A DNA stretch of 64,000 nucleotides from Eubacterium pyruvativorans (GTDB taxonomy: Bacteria; Bacillota; Clostridia; Peptostreptococcales; Anaerovoracaceae). The notes below the pieces were generated by a model, which had not been told where the DNA came from, ran no database searches, and saw only the letters and a list, made by a program, of their open reading frames with translations. This document shows, piece by piece, positions 51,493-60,956 of this stretch. The stretch covers positions 38,559-102,558 of the forward strand of contig NZ_FNBF01000007.1 of NCBI RefSeq assembly GCF_900102225.1, in the 5' to 3' direction. Made by a program: the position numbers and the translations under genes. How positions within the stretch are numbered: position 1 is the stretch's first letter; each line of letters starts with the position of its first letter.

Positions 51493-53766
51493 ATGAAAAT
51501 CGTACCAGTACATAAGATGGTGATCCTTCCGGAGGTGACACTGTATTTCACCTCCAAGGTGTTTCAGGAGATCGCTGGTCCGGCGGAGCAGGGTGAACGG
51601 GTGATTCTGCTGTTCACGAAGGAAGAGGAAGAACGGGAAAACCTGAGAGATGACAGTTTCTATCCGATCGGCGTGTCAGGATATGTGACAGAGACCGAGC
51701 AGAAGAATGTGGTAGCGGTGCACACGGATCACCGGATCAACGTAGAGCATGTCAGCGTGGCGGAGGACGGCACCATTGAGGTGACCACGTCGGTCCGGAC
51801 GGAAGTGGACGATATGGATCCGGTGGATGCGAAGAACCGGCTCCAGAACGCGAAGCAGGCGATCAAGGAGTTTGACAGCAAGTTCATCTGGGGCGAGTCC
51901 TATAACCGCTATGTGGACACCATGCAGTCCATGAACGAGGTCATTACGGCGCTGTCCTACTGGCTCCGGATCACCAGTGAGGAACGTTATGCGATTCTGG
52001 CTGCAGACAGTGTCAGCGAGCGGACGCAGCTGGAAGAGAAGGCGCTGTACGAATATCTGGAACTGGCAGAAGTGCAGGGAGATGCGGAGTCGAAACAGCA
52101 GGAGGACTACCGGGATATGTACCGGGAGGGCGCTATCCGCCGGCAGATCGCCTACCTGCAGAAGGAACTGGATGAGATGCATCCGGAAAATGTGTCCGAT
52201 GTCCAGAAGTTCGAGCAGAAGATCAACGAATCCGGCATGAACCCGGAAGCCCGGGATGAAGCCATGAAGGTGCTGAACCGGCTGAAACAGGGAAGCAGCA
52301 GTGAGACAGAAAGCGGAATCTACTATGATTACCTTGATTTCGTAACCTCCCTGTCCTGGAAACCGGAGCCGGTGAAGCACGTGGATCTGGACAAGGCCCG
52401 GAAGATTCTGGACCGGGATCACTACGGCCTGGAAAAGGTGAAAAAGCGTATTCTTCAGCATATCGCCGTGATGAATCTGAAGGAAGAGCAGAGCGGTTCG
52501 ATCCTGCTGTTCGAAGGCGCACCGGGCACCGGGAAAACCAGTATCGGAAAGAGCATTGCAAAGGCTCTGGGACGCAAGTATGTCCGGATCAGTCTGGGGG
52601 GTGTCCGGGACGAGGCGGATATCCGGGGGCACCGGAGAACTTATATCGGTGCCATGGCGGGCCGGATCATGGAGGGAATCCGCAAGAGCGGTGTCTCCAA
52701 TCCGGTTATGGTACTGGATGAAATTGACAAGGTGTCCGCATCTTATAACGGTGATCCGGCCTCGGCGCTGCTGGAGGCCCTGGATCCGGAGCAGAACAAC
52801 ACTTTCACCGATCACTACATGAATGTGCCGTATGATCTGTCGAATGTGTTGTTCATCTGCACGGCGAATACGCTGGATACCATTCCAGGGCCGCTGCTGG
52901 ACAGAATGGAAGTGATTCACTTCGACGGATACACGCCGGTGGAGAAACTGAAGATTGCGAAGAAGCATCTGCTGAAAAAATCCATGGAACAGATGGGTAT
53001 TCAGAAGGGTCAGCTGAAGATCAGCGACAGCGTTCTGAAGACCATCATCTCGGATTATACCAGGGAGGCGGGAGTCCGGGGTCTTCGGAAGCGGATCGAT
53101 GCACTGTGCCGGGATGCGGCTGTGCGGATTGAGGAAAACGAAACCGAGGATCCGGTGGTGATCACGAAGGACGATCTCCGGAAGGAACTGGATATGCGGC
53201 CGATGCGGCACCTCAAGGTGCCGGGAAAGCAGGATCCGGGCATTGTCACCGGACTGGCCTGGACTCAGGTGGGCGGTGTGATCCTCTATATTGAAACCCT
53301 GCGCATGAAGGGCAGCGGAAAGATCAATCTCACCGGACAGCTGGGAGATGTGATGAAGGAATCCGCCCAGATCGCTGTCAGTCTGGTGAAGTCCATGTTC
53401 CCGGAAAAGGCAGAGGAGTTCGATCAGTATGATATGCATATCCATATTCCGGAAGGTGCGGTGCCGAAGGATGGTCCTTCCGCCGGCATTACCATGACCA
53501 CAGCCATTGCATCTCTGGTCACCGGAAAGGCAGTGGATCCCCATGTGGCCATGACCGGAGAGGTTTCCCTGAGCGGCAGGGTCACTGCCATCGGCGGGCT
53601 GCCGGAAAAGCTGATGGCAGCCATGCAGGCCGGTGTGAAGCGGGTCTTCATTCCGAAGGAGAACGAAGAGGACCTGGTGGACGTGGCGGAAGAGGTCACA
53701 AATGCGCTGGAGATCATTCCGGTGGAGAAAGTGAAGGATGTGCTGAAGGCACTGGATATCCTGTAA
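51493..53766 (+). CDS. lon: ATP-dependent Lon protease with divergent N-terminal domain
   Basis: Degrades misfolded and regulatory proteins. The 757-residue protein has an N-terminal substrate domain (1 to about 290) that lacks the usual LPVLPLRDLVVFPG opening and starts KIVPVHKMVILPEVTLYF. The AAA+ domain has Walker A GAPGTGKTS and Walker B MVLDEIDKV. The protease domain carries Ser663 (PKDGPSAGI) and Lys706 (GGLPEKLMAA), 43 residues apart as in E. coli. The start at 51493 follows GGGGTAGAGAG; the in-frame ATG at 51460 has no such site. CIRCE lies upstream. Confidence 0.95.
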   Translation: MKIVPVHKMVILPEVTLYFTSKVFQEIAGPAEQGERVILLFTKEEEERENLRDDSFYPIGVSGYVTETEQKNVVAVHTDHRINVEHVSVAEDGTIEVTTSVRTEVDDMDPVDAKNRLQNAKQAIKEFDSKFIWGESYNRYVDTMQSMNEVITALSYWLRITSEERYAILAADSVSERTQLEEKALYEYLELAEVQGDAESKQQEDYRDMYREGAIRRQIAYLQKELDEMHPENVSDVQKFEQKINESGMNPEARDEAMKVLNRLKQGSSSETESGIYYDYLDFVTSLSWKPEPVKHVDLDKARKILDRDHYGLEKVKKRILQHIAVMNLKEEQSGSILLFEGAPGTGKTSIGKSIAKALGRKYVRISLGGVRDEADIRGHRRTYIGAMAGRIMEGIRKSGVSNPVMVLDEIDKVSASYNGDPASALLEALDPEQNNTFTDHYMNVPYDLSNVLFICTANTLDTIPGPLLDRMEVIHFDGYTPVEKLKIAKKHLLKKSMEQMGIQKGQLKISDSVLKTIISDYTREAGVRGLRKRIDALCRDAAVRIEENETEDPVVITKDDLRKELDMRPMRHLKVPGKQDPGIVTGLAWTQVGGVILYIETLRMKGSGKINLTGQLGDVMKESAQIAVSLVKSMFPEKAEEFDQYDMHIHIPEGAVPKDGPSAGITMTTAIASLVTGKAVDPHVAMTGEVSLSGRVTAIGGLPEKLMAAMQAGVKRVFIPKENEEDLVDVAEEVTNALEIIPVEKVKDVLKALDIL

Positions 53767-53808
53767 GCGGAACGGATGTACCCGGGCGGAAGGAGTTCCG
53801 CCCGGGTA

Positions 53809-53837
53809 TTGACGATTCTCCCATCCGGTGCTACACT
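53809..53837 (+). promoter_or_regulatory. Promoter of the CDF transporter gene
   Basis: TTGACG, 17 bases and TACACT with an upstream TG. It directly follows a GC-rich hairpin (53779-53808) that ends the lon transcript. Confidence 0.7.
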
Positions 53838-53881
53838 GTACAGAATTTAGTCTGAAAAGATCAGAAAGGGGTTGGATGAAC

Positions 53882-54847
53882 ATGGAGAGTGAGGAAAACC
53901 GGTTCGGGAAGAAAATGAATCCGGAAGAGCGGGGGGACAGTACCGGGAACCGGGCGGCGGAGAGCCGGATCGACCACGAGACGCAGAACCGCATCGTGCG
54001 GAAAATCTCTGCAGTGGGAATCGCCGGAAATATTCTTCTGTCCCTGTTCAAACTGATCGCCGGTATCGCCGGCCATTCCGGGGCCATGCTGTCCGATGCG
54101 GTTCACTCCCTTTCTGACGTATTCGCCACCCTGATCGCCTTCATCGGCGTGAAGCTGGCGAAGAAAAAAGCAGATGTACGGCATCCGTACGGTCATGACC
54201 GGTTCGAGTGTGTGGCCTCTCTGGCGCTGGGCATCATCCTGGCGGCAACAGGCATCGCCATCGGCATGAAGGCTGTGCAGCAGATCGTCCTGGGAAGCTA
54301 CGGCCGCCTTTCGGCACCGGGGGTGATTGCGCTGGTGGCGGCGGTGGTGTCCATTGTCTCGAAGGAAGGTATGTACTGGTACACCCGGCATTATGCGAAG
54401 ATCCTGCATTCGGAGGCATTCATGGCCGATGCGTGGCATCACCGTTCCGATGCATTCTCCTCCATCGGCTCCCTGATCGGCATCACAGCTGCCAGAATGG
54501 GATTTCCGATCATGGACCCGGTTGCCAGTGTGATTATCTGTATATTCATTCTGAAGGTGGCCTGTGACATCGGGAAGGGCGCCCTGAACAACATGATGGA
54601 CGAGTCCTGCGGGAAAGAGTACGATGCGAATCTGCGCCGGTTCATCGAGGATCAGCAGGGAGTGGACCGGGTGGACCTGCTGCATACCAGGCGCTTCGGC
54701 AGCATGATCTACATTGATCTGGAGATTGCGGTGGACGGGTCGCTGAATCTGACGGATGCACATGAGATTTCCCAGCGGGTTCATGATGAGGTGGAACGTC
54801 ATTTCGCCCATGTGAAGCACATTATGATTCATGTGAACCCGGCTTAG
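53882..54847 (+). CDS. Cation diffusion facilitator (CDF) family transporter
   Basis: A 321-residue membrane exporter of Zn2+, Fe2+ or another divalent metal in exchange for H+. About 30 polar residues precede six membrane segments. Metal-site motifs are DAVHSLSD in TM2 and DAWHHRSD in TM5; HPYGHDRFE lies between TM2 and TM3. A cytosolic C-terminal domain with final HVKHIMIHVNP follows. ATG 53882 lies ten bases after AAAGGGG; ATG 53876 is closer than usual. A very strong terminator follows. Confidence 0.92.
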   Translation: MESEENRFGKKMNPEERGDSTGNRAAESRIDHETQNRIVRKISAVGIAGNILLSLFKLIAGIAGHSGAMLSDAVHSLSDVFATLIAFIGVKLAKKKADVRHPYGHDRFECVASLALGIILAATGIAIGMKAVQQIVLGSYGRLSAPGVIALVAAVVSIVSKEGMYWYTRHYAKILHSEAFMADAWHHRSDAFSSIGSLIGITAARMGFPIMDPVASVIICIFILKVACDIGKGALNNMMDESCGKEYDANLRRFIEDQQGVDRVDLLHTRRFGSMIYIDLEIAVDGSLNLTDAHEISQRVHDEVERHFAHVKHIMIHVNPA

Positions 54848-54865
54848 CTGCCGGCTGTGGGCGGG

Positions 54866-54911
54866 GCTGCTGCACGAAACGGTATGAGCGTTTCGTGCAG
54901 CAGCTTTTTTT
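54866..54911 (+). terminator. CDF gene terminator
   Basis: A 16-bp stem GCTGCTGCACGAAACG / CGTTTCGTGCAGCAGC with a seven-base loop and seven T. Confidence 0.95.
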
Positions 54912-54950
54912 ATGTGGGAGATTTGGCTGGATGATGAGGATGGATTATGT

Positions 54951-55000
54951 GCGGGGGTGTGCGGGGCGTGCGGATGCGGGGGTGTGCGGGGCGTGCGGAG
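54951..55000 (+). repeat. Two 25-bp tandem repeats flanking copy E
   Basis: GCGGGGGTGTGCGGGGCGTG-CGGAT at 54951 is repeated at 54976 with one change at the last base. The array abuts the GATTGTATAC dyad that starts copy E. Confidence 0.85.
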
Positions 55001-55525
55001 GATTGTATACAAATCGTGATTTTGACACTTATGCATAGCGATGGATGGGAATGTTGTATACAAGGTGCGATTAATAAATGCTGATGGGTGCGGATTGACA
55101 ATTTTTCCCGATTCCGCACTAAAATCACGCCGGAAAGGGTGCGAAATCCAAATTAAATCTTGAATTAAATATTACATGCCCGCATGAAGGTGCGGAATGA
55201 TCCGAAAAGCTTGTTTTCGCACCGTTCGGAAGTGAAATGATATTCCGGTATCCGAATGAATATCCAAGGTCTGGCGTAAATCTCACCTCAGTATTATCAT
55301 CGGCCGGGAGCTGTTCTCCATAGGAAGGATAGTATCAAATAGTTTTGTAATATTATTCGCGCACAGAAAATGAACTCTGATTATTCAATTCTTGCCTGAA
55401 TCGGCAGGGTGCGGAAAACGGGATTATTCATCTTCTCGCACCTCGTTTTTTCGGTCATATTTTCCGGTGATCGGGAACGACAAAAAAGCGGATGCGAAAT
55501 CCGAAAAAAGTAAGATTTCGCACCC
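55001..55525 (+). repeat. Intergenic hairpin-rich element, copy E
   Basis: Read rightward: GATTGTATACAAATCGTGAT, second dyad TTGTATACAAGGTGCG near 55054, hairpin at 55086-55119, lone GGGTGCGAAATCC arm at 55138, ATTACATGCCCGCATG, hairpin at 55188-55223, core with AGTATCAAATAGTTTTGTAA and GCACAGAAAATGAACT, hairpin at 55407-55442 and terminal hairpin at 55490-55525. It is the reference copy because every block is present. It lies between the convergent CDF and hflX genes and carries no plausible reading frame. Confidence 0.85.
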
Positions 55526-55577
55526 GCCCGGCTGGCCGCTGCTGCATGATGGGACCGCACCCGTTGGTGTTTTTTGT

Positions 55578-56870
55578 CTATTCCTGCAGGTATTCCTGAA
55601 ACTGCTGAATCCGGTCCCGCCGGATGGCAGCGGTGATCCGGATGCCGTCATCGGTGTATTCGCAGGATTTGACAACGCCGCTTTCTCGCAGCACATTTTC
55701 CAGACGGCTCTGGGCATAGGGGATCAGCAGGGTGCAGGTGAGGCTGCCTTCGTTCAGCTTCGTTTCGATCAGATCCAGCAGCGCCGGCAGGTGGTCCGGG
55801 TCCTTGGCGGACATGAGGATCCGGTCTTTCTCCAGGATCGGACGGATGCCGTCGTTTTTGTTCATGACCGTGATCACCGGGATGCTGCCGGCTCCCAGTT
55901 CTGCCAGGGTCTCTTCTGTGACCTGTATGTGGTTCCGGTATTCCGGATCGGTGCTGTCCACGATCATCAGGATCAGATCCGCATGGAGGGCTTCGTCCAG
56001 TGTGGAACGGAACGCATCCACCAGTCCGGTGGGAAGATCATCGATGAAGCCGACTGTATCCGAAAGCAGGAAGGGCCTTCGGCCGGAAGGTGCGATCTGC
56101 CGGACCGATGTGTCCAGGGTGGCGAACAGCATATCCTGTTCCAGCACCTGTTTTTCATCGTCTGTGCCGCAGCAGCGGATCATCTGGTTCATCAGGGTGG
56201 ATTTCCCGGCATTCGTGTAGCCCACCAGGGAGATCAGCGGCATGCCGGAGCGGGCCCGCCGCTTCCGCTGGGTCTCCCGTTCTTTTGCAATTTCGTCCAG
56301 ACTGCGCCGGAGCAGCGTCATTCGCTTTTCGATGCGCCGGCGGTCCAGTTCGATTTTCTTTTCTCCGGCGCCGCGGTTGGACATGGAGCCGGAAGCGCCG
56401 CCCTGACGGGACAGGTTCGCCCGCAGGCCCACCAGCCGGGGCAGCATGTATTTCAGTTTCGCATAGTCCACCTGCATGCGGGCTTCCCGGCTCCGGGCCC
56501 GTTCTGCGAAGATGTTCAGAATCAGGTTCGTCCGGTCGATCACTTCCAGCTCCAGTGCCTCAGAAAGGTTGGTCAGCTGGGAGGGGGACAGTGTGTTGTT
56601 GAAGATCACCAGATCCGCATGGAGGGAATCGGCAGCCAGACGGATTTCCTCCACCTTTCCCTTCCCGATGAAATAGGCGGAATCCTCCCGGGGCAGTTTC
56701 TGATCCGCCGTGCCCCGGACCTCCGCTCCGCAGGCCTCCGCCAGCCCCCGGAGTTCTTCCATCCGTGCTTCGAAGCGGCTGTCTCCCGGGAAACGGACGC
56801 CTACCAGAAACGCATGACGCTTCCGGATTTCACCGCCCTGGTGATCATTATACTCTGCTGTGTCGAACAT
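55578..56870 (-). CDS. hflX: GTPase HflX
   Basis: A ribosome-associated GTPase that splits stalled or stressed ribosomes. The 430-residue protein has the N-terminal HflX domain (VIFNNTLSPSQLTNL, RTNLILNIFAERARS), the glycine-rich linker LRANLSRQGGASG, and the G domain: G1 GYTNAGKST, G3 DTVGFIDDLP, G4 NKND. The start at 56870 follows AGGAGGCAAT. It appears monocistronic, with pepT upstream in the same direction by about 130 bases. Confidence 0.95.
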   Translation of the reverse strand: MFDTAEYNDHQGGEIRKRHAFLVGVRFPGDSRFEARMEELRGLAEACGAEVRGTADQKLPREDSAYFIGKGKVEEIRLAADSLHADLVIFNNTLSPSQLTNLSEALELEVIDRTNLILNIFAERARSREARMQVDYAKLKYMLPRLVGLRANLSRQGGASGSMSNRGAGEKKIELDRRRIEKRMTLLRRSLDEIAKERETQRKRRARSGMPLISLVGYTNAGKSTLMNQMIRCCGTDDEKQVLEQDMLFATLDTSVRQIAPSGRRPFLLSDTVGFIDDLPTGLVDAFRSTLDEALHADLILMIVDSTDPEYRNHIQVTEETLAELGAGSIPVITVMNKNDGIRPILEKDRILMSAKDPDHLPALLDLIETKLNEGSLTCTLLIPYAQSRLENVLRESGVVKSCEYTDDGIRITAAIRRDRIQQFQEYLQE

Positions 56871-57001
56871 ATTGCCTCCTGATTCCGGCTGCCGGGCAGG
56901 CTGCCTGTACAGTCTTCCCCAGAAACGAAAATGCTCCCTTCCGGCCGGCGGGCTTCCCGGTCCGCCGGTTTCCGGAAGAGAGTGTCTGTCATGTACCTGT
57001 G

Positions 57002-58231
57002 TTAGAGTTCATCCTTCTTCAGCTTCGCAATGCGCTGAACGACTTCGATGATCATCTTTGTTGCATTCTCCATGTCCTGCACCACTGCAAACTCCTGACG
57101 GCTGTGGAAGTTGCTTCCGCCCGGCCCCAGGTTCGGGCAAGGCAGACCCTTGAAGGACAGGAAAGCGCCGTCCGTGCCGCCGCGGATCGGTGCCGTATCC
57201 GGGGTGTAGCCCATCTCCCGGATGACGTCCAGCGGGATCTCTGTCAGCTTCGGATGCTTTTCCACGACCTCACCCATGTTGTGGTACTGCTCTGTGAATT
57301 CCACCTGAACGGTTCCCTCACCGTAAACGTGGTTCAGGTATTCTGCAGCCTTCCGCATCACTTCGCAGCGGGATTCGATCTTCTCCCAGACGAAGTCCCG
57401 GATGATGTATCCCATGGTTGCCTTCTCCACACTGCCGTTGAAGGATGTGATGTGATAGAAGCCTTCCCGGCCTTCCCGGTATTCCGGCCGCTCGTTCACC
57501 GGCAGCATCTGCTCGAACTCTTCTGCCACGTGAATGGCATTCTTCATGTTGTTCTTCGCAAATCCAGGGTGGTAGCTGATGCCGGTTACTGTGACCGTAG
57601 CCCCCATGGCGCTGAAGGTCTCGCTCTGGCATTCTCCGAACAGGTCGCCGTCAATGGTGTAAGCGCAGTCTGCGCCGAATTTCTCTACATCGAACAGGTC
57701 GCTGCTTCTTCCGATCTCCTCGTCCGGGGTGAAGGCGATGCGGATTGTGCCATGAGGAATCGAACTGTCGTTATGCAGAATTTCCGCCAGGGTCATGATC
57801 TCCGCCACGCCTGCCTTGTTGTCGGCACCCAGAAGGGTGGTGCCGTCGGAGGTGATGATGTCGCAGCCGATGAAGTTCTTCAGGGCATCGGCGCTGATCT
57901 TCAGGCCTTCCTTCTCATTCAGAATCAGGTCGCCTCCCTCGTAGTGGGTGAGCTTCGGCTTCACGTTCTCGTTTGGCGCATCCGGGGATGTGTCGATGTG
58001 GGCGATCAGGCCCAGAACCGGTCCGTTGTATCCCTCGATGTTAGCCGGAATGGTGCCCATGACGTAGCAGTTTTCATCCACTTCTGCATCGGTGATGCCC
58101 AGTGATTTCATTTCTTCCGCCAGTGCGTTCGCAAAATCGAATTCCTTCGGATTGCTCGGACAGCTCGCATTCTCTTCAATGGAACCCGTCGGGTACTTGG
58201 CGTACTCCATCAGTCTCTCGTAAGATTTCAT
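57002..58231 (-). CDS. pepT: Peptidase T (aminotripeptidase)
   Basis: A cytosolic M20 zinc metallopeptidase removing the N-terminal residue of tripeptides. The 409-residue length is standard. Zinc ligands and catalytic residues are visible: IAHIDTSPD (His, Asp), LLGADNKAG (bridging Asp), FTPDEEIG (catalytic Glu and ligand Glu), TIDGD and the C-terminal NLGPGGSNFHSRQEF (His). The lid domain is inserted in the middle. The start follows AGGAGG. Confidence 0.96.
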   Translation of the reverse strand: MKSYERLMEYAKYPTGSIEENASCPSNPKEFDFANALAEEMKSLGITDAEVDENCYVMGTIPANIEGYNGPVLGLIAHIDTSPDAPNENVKPKLTHYEGGDLILNEKEGLKISADALKNFIGCDIITSDGTTLLGADNKAGVAEIMTLAEILHNDSSIPHGTIRIAFTPDEEIGRSSDLFDVEKFGADCAYTIDGDLFGECQSETFSAMGATVTVTGISYHPGFAKNNMKNAIHVAEEFEQMLPVNERPEYREGREGFYHITSFNGSVEKATMGYIIRDFVWEKIESRCEVMRKAAEYLNHVYGEGTVQVEFTEQYHNMGEVVEKHPKLTEIPLDVIREMGYTPDTAPIRGGTDGAFLSFKGLPCPNLGPGGSNFHSRQEFAVVQDMENATKMIIEVVQRIAKLKKDEL

Positions 58232-58399
58232 AGATTACCTCCTATAACTGATTTGAAGTTTGTTTCCGACGAAAGAATCCGGTTCGGAATCTTCCGCCGG
58301 TGGAAGGCGCAGGGAACCCTGCCCCTTCCACGCATCCAGTCCTGATTATAGGACGGTTGACGTTCCAGAACAAGCCCGGACCGGAAAAACTTGCTTTCA

Positions 58400-59374
58400 T
58401 TATGCGGTTTCTTTGGCGGTATCCTGCATTTTCCGGCGCCTTCCTTCGACCCCCCTCCGGCGCCAGCCGGCGAACAAGGAACCTGCGATGTTGTGCCATA
58501 CGCTGAAGATGGCCCCCGGCAGCGTAGCCAGCGGGTTGGCGGCGAAGTTCACGGCTGCCAGGGATACGGCCAGGCCGCTGTTCTGCATGCCCACCTCGAT
58601 GGCAATGGCCGTGGTTTTCCGGTAATCCTCGTGGAAAATGCGGGCCATGAGGAAGCCAGCGCCCATGCCCAGAAGATTGTGCAGCATGACGATGCCGAAT
58701 ACCAGAAGGCCGGATTCCAGCAGTTTCTCCCGGTTCACCGCAACAATGCCCGCAATGATCATGACGATGGCGATGACTGAAATCAGAGGCAGAACTTCCC
58801 GGATCTTCTCCACCTGTTCATGGAAGAAATACTGCAGCGCAATGCCTGCCAGCACCGGAAGCAGCACCACCTTCACAACGGAAAGTACCATGGCCCAGAA
58901 AGAAACCTGAACCCAGGCTCCTCCCAGCAGATAGGTCAGAGCCGGGGTCAGAACCGGTGCCAGCAGTGTGGAAGTGATGGTCATGCCCACCGAAAGGGCC
59001 ACATCTCCTCCGGCAATGTACGTGATGACATTGCTGGCCGTGCCCCCGGGGCAGCATCCCACCAGAATGACGCCGATGGCCAGATCCGGAGGAAGGCGGA
59101 AGAGGCGGCAGAGGGCCCATGCCATAAGCGGCATGATTGTGTATTGACAGCAGGCACCCAGAAAGATGTCTTTCGGATGCCGGAGCATCATGCGGAAATC
59201 AGAGACGTGGATGGTGAGGCCCATGCCGAACATGGCGGTGCCCAGGAAGAGGGAGGTGTAATTCACCGCCCATGAGATGGCAGCGGGTTTCCAGAATGCG
59301 AAGAGGGATCCGATCAGGATGATGAATCCGATGTTCAGGCTGAGGAATGAGGCGAGCTTGCCCAGTTTCTTCAT
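58400..59374 (-). CDS. Bile acid:sodium symporter (BASS) family transporter
   Basis: A 324-residue membrane protein with about nine to ten helices. The family signature is VGCCPGGTASNVITYIAGGDVALS in part (key GGTASN and GGDVALS), and EVGMQNSGLAVSLAAVNF gives the second crossover region. Bacterial members import organic anions such as keto acids or pantoate with Na+. The C terminus is Arg-rich. Its promoter is a perfect consensus. The substrate is open; pantoate import is conceivable given panC and panD without panB, but that is speculation. Confidence 0.9.
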   Translation of the reverse strand: MKKLGKLASFLSLNIGFIILIGSLFAFWKPAAISWAVNYTSLFLGTAMFGMGLTIHVSDFRMMLRHPKDIFLGACCQYTIMPLMAWALCRLFRLPPDLAIGVILVGCCPGGTASNVITYIAGGDVALSVGMTITSTLLAPVLTPALTYLLGGAWVQVSFWAMVLSVVKVVLLPVLAGIALQYFFHEQVEKIREVLPLISVIAIVMIIAGIVAVNREKLLESGLLVFGIVMLHNLLGMGAGFLMARIFHEDYRKTTAIAIEVGMQNSGLAVSLAAVNFAANPLATLPGAIFSVWHNIAGSLFAGWRRRGVEGRRRKMQDTAKETA

Positions 59375-59509
59375 TGCTTACTCCTTTCTATGTGCTTCCC
59401 GCCGAAGGGGTCGGTCGGGTACACCGCTTATCCGGTGTTCAGCAATCAGAAAAAATATAGAATTGTGTGTATGATTTTTCGTTAAGAAAATATCATCCAT
59501 ATGTTTTGT

Positions 59510-59538
59510 ATTATAATATTCAGATAAATTTGTGTCAA
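59510..59538 (-). promoter_or_regulatory. Consensus promoter of the BASS gene
   Basis: TTGACA, 17 bases, TATAAT: a perfect sigma-A promoter on the minus strand, with a leader of about 130 bases. Confidence 0.8.
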
Positions 59539-59546
59539 TGACGGGC

Positions 59547-59575
59547 TTTACACTGCCTGCGCCCCTCATTATAAT
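59547..59575 (+). promoter_or_regulatory. Promoter of the PatB-type gene
   Basis: TTTACA, 17 bases, TATAAT, ending 48 bases before the start. It lies back to back with the BASS promoter. Confidence 0.75.
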
Positions 59576-59623
59576 TTTCACAGAACAGGGCCTCAGGCCG
59601 GAACAGAGAAGGAGGGCATGGTG

Positions 59624-60826
59624 ATGCAGTATGATTTCACATCCGTAATAGACAGAAGAGGGAAGGACGCACTGGCGGTGGATCTTCTGGCGATGCCAGG
59701 GTCGATTCCGCCGGGAAAGACGGATCCGGAATTTGACCGTATTCCGATGTGGGTGGCGGACATGAATTTTCCCACTGTTCCTGCGGTGCAGCGGGCGATT
59801 ACAGGGCGGACAGCCCATCCCATGTTCGGGTACTTCATTCCCCGGCAGGAGTATTACCGGAGCATCATCCGGTGGCAGCAGGACCGAAACGACGTAACGG
59901 GTCTGGAGAAGCAGCACATCGGCTATGAGAACGGCGTGCTGGGGGGCGTGGTCAGCGCACTTAGAGTTCTCTGCAGCCCGGGGGATAATGTGCTGGTTCA
60001 CTCTCCCACTTATGTGGGATTCACCGCCACACTGGAAAACAACGGGTTCCACATCGTTCACAGTCCGCTGGTCCGGGATGAAGAGGGAATCTGGCGCATG
60101 GATTACGCGGATATGGAGGAGAAGATCCGCAGGAATCACATCCATGCGGCCATATTCTGCTCGCCCCACAATCCGACCGGCCGGGTCTGGGAACGGGAAG
60201 AACTGGAACAGGCGATGGATATCTGCCGGCGGAATGATGTCTGGGTCATTTCCGACGAGATCTGGTCGGATCTGGTTCTGGAGGGAAAGCACATTCCGCT
60301 GCAGTCTGTGAATGAGGATGCCCGGAACCGGACGGCGGCTTTCTATGCGCCGTCGAAGACCTTCAATCTGGCCGGACTGGTGGGCAGTTACCATATCATA
60401 TACAACCGCTGGCTCCGGGACCGGATCCGGAAGGAAAGTTCCCTTTCTCATTATAATAATATGAACGTTCTCTCCATGTACGGACTGATCGGCGCCTACT
60501 CGCAGGAAGGCCGGGAATGGCTGGAGCAGCTTCTTCCTGTGCTGCGGGGAAACCGGGACCTGGCGCTTCAGTATCTGGCGGAGGTGCCCGGGGTACAGGT
60601 GATGAAACCCCAGGGAACATACATGCTGTTCCTGGACTGCGGGGAATGGTGCCGGAACCGGGATATTTCGATCCGGGAACTGCAGTCCCGGGGGGTGAAA
60701 TACGGCGTCATCTGGCAGGACGGCACCAGGTTCGGCGGGGATTATACCATCCGCATGAACCTGGCATCTCCGGCCAGCCGGGTGGAAGAGGCGTTCCGGC
60801 GGCTCAGAAAGTATGTGTTCGTGTAG
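59624..60826 (+). CDS. MalY/PatB-type pyridoxal-phosphate C-S lyase or aminotransferase
   Basis: A 400-residue fold-type I PLP enzyme, probably cystathionine beta-lyase-like. Features are PMWVADMNFPTVPAV near residue 42, HSPTYVGF, SPHNPTGRVW, SDEIWSDL and the PLP Lys in APSKTFNLAGL, with the C-terminal Arg in TIRMNLASP. ATG 59624 lies seven bases after GGAGGG; ATG 59618 is one base after it and is unlikely. It may link to cysteine metabolism, since cysK lies 2 kb downstream. Confidence 0.9.
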   Translation: MQYDFTSVIDRRGKDALAVDLLAMPGSIPPGKTDPEFDRIPMWVADMNFPTVPAVQRAITGRTAHPMFGYFIPRQEYYRSIIRWQQDRNDVTGLEKQHIGYENGVLGGVVSALRVLCSPGDNVLVHSPTYVGFTATLENNGFHIVHSPLVRDEEGIWRMDYADMEEKIRRNHIHAAIFCSPHNPTGRVWEREELEQAMDICRRNDVWVISDEIWSDLVLEGKHIPLQSVNEDARNRTAAFYAPSKTFNLAGLVGSYHIIYNRWLRDRIRKESSLSHYNNMNVLSMYGLIGAYSQEGREWLEQLLPVLRGNRDLALQYLAEVPGVQVMKPQGTYMLFLDCGEWCRNRDISIRELQSRGVKYGVIWQDGTRFGGDYTIRMNLASPASRVEEAFRRLRKYVFV

Positions 60827-60956
60827 CGGGAGAAGCACCGGAAAGAATTCGGTGGATTGTTATGATTTGAAGTGCTAAAATGAGTAGCGTATGTGAGTAG
60901 CGTATGAGTGTAGCAGCGGACAGTGTGCACTGCCCGGCAGAATCTGGAGGTTTTCA

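Noticed and set aside
51676..54087. An 803-codon frame on the minus strand
   Set aside because: Antisense to lon; no ribosome site or domain.
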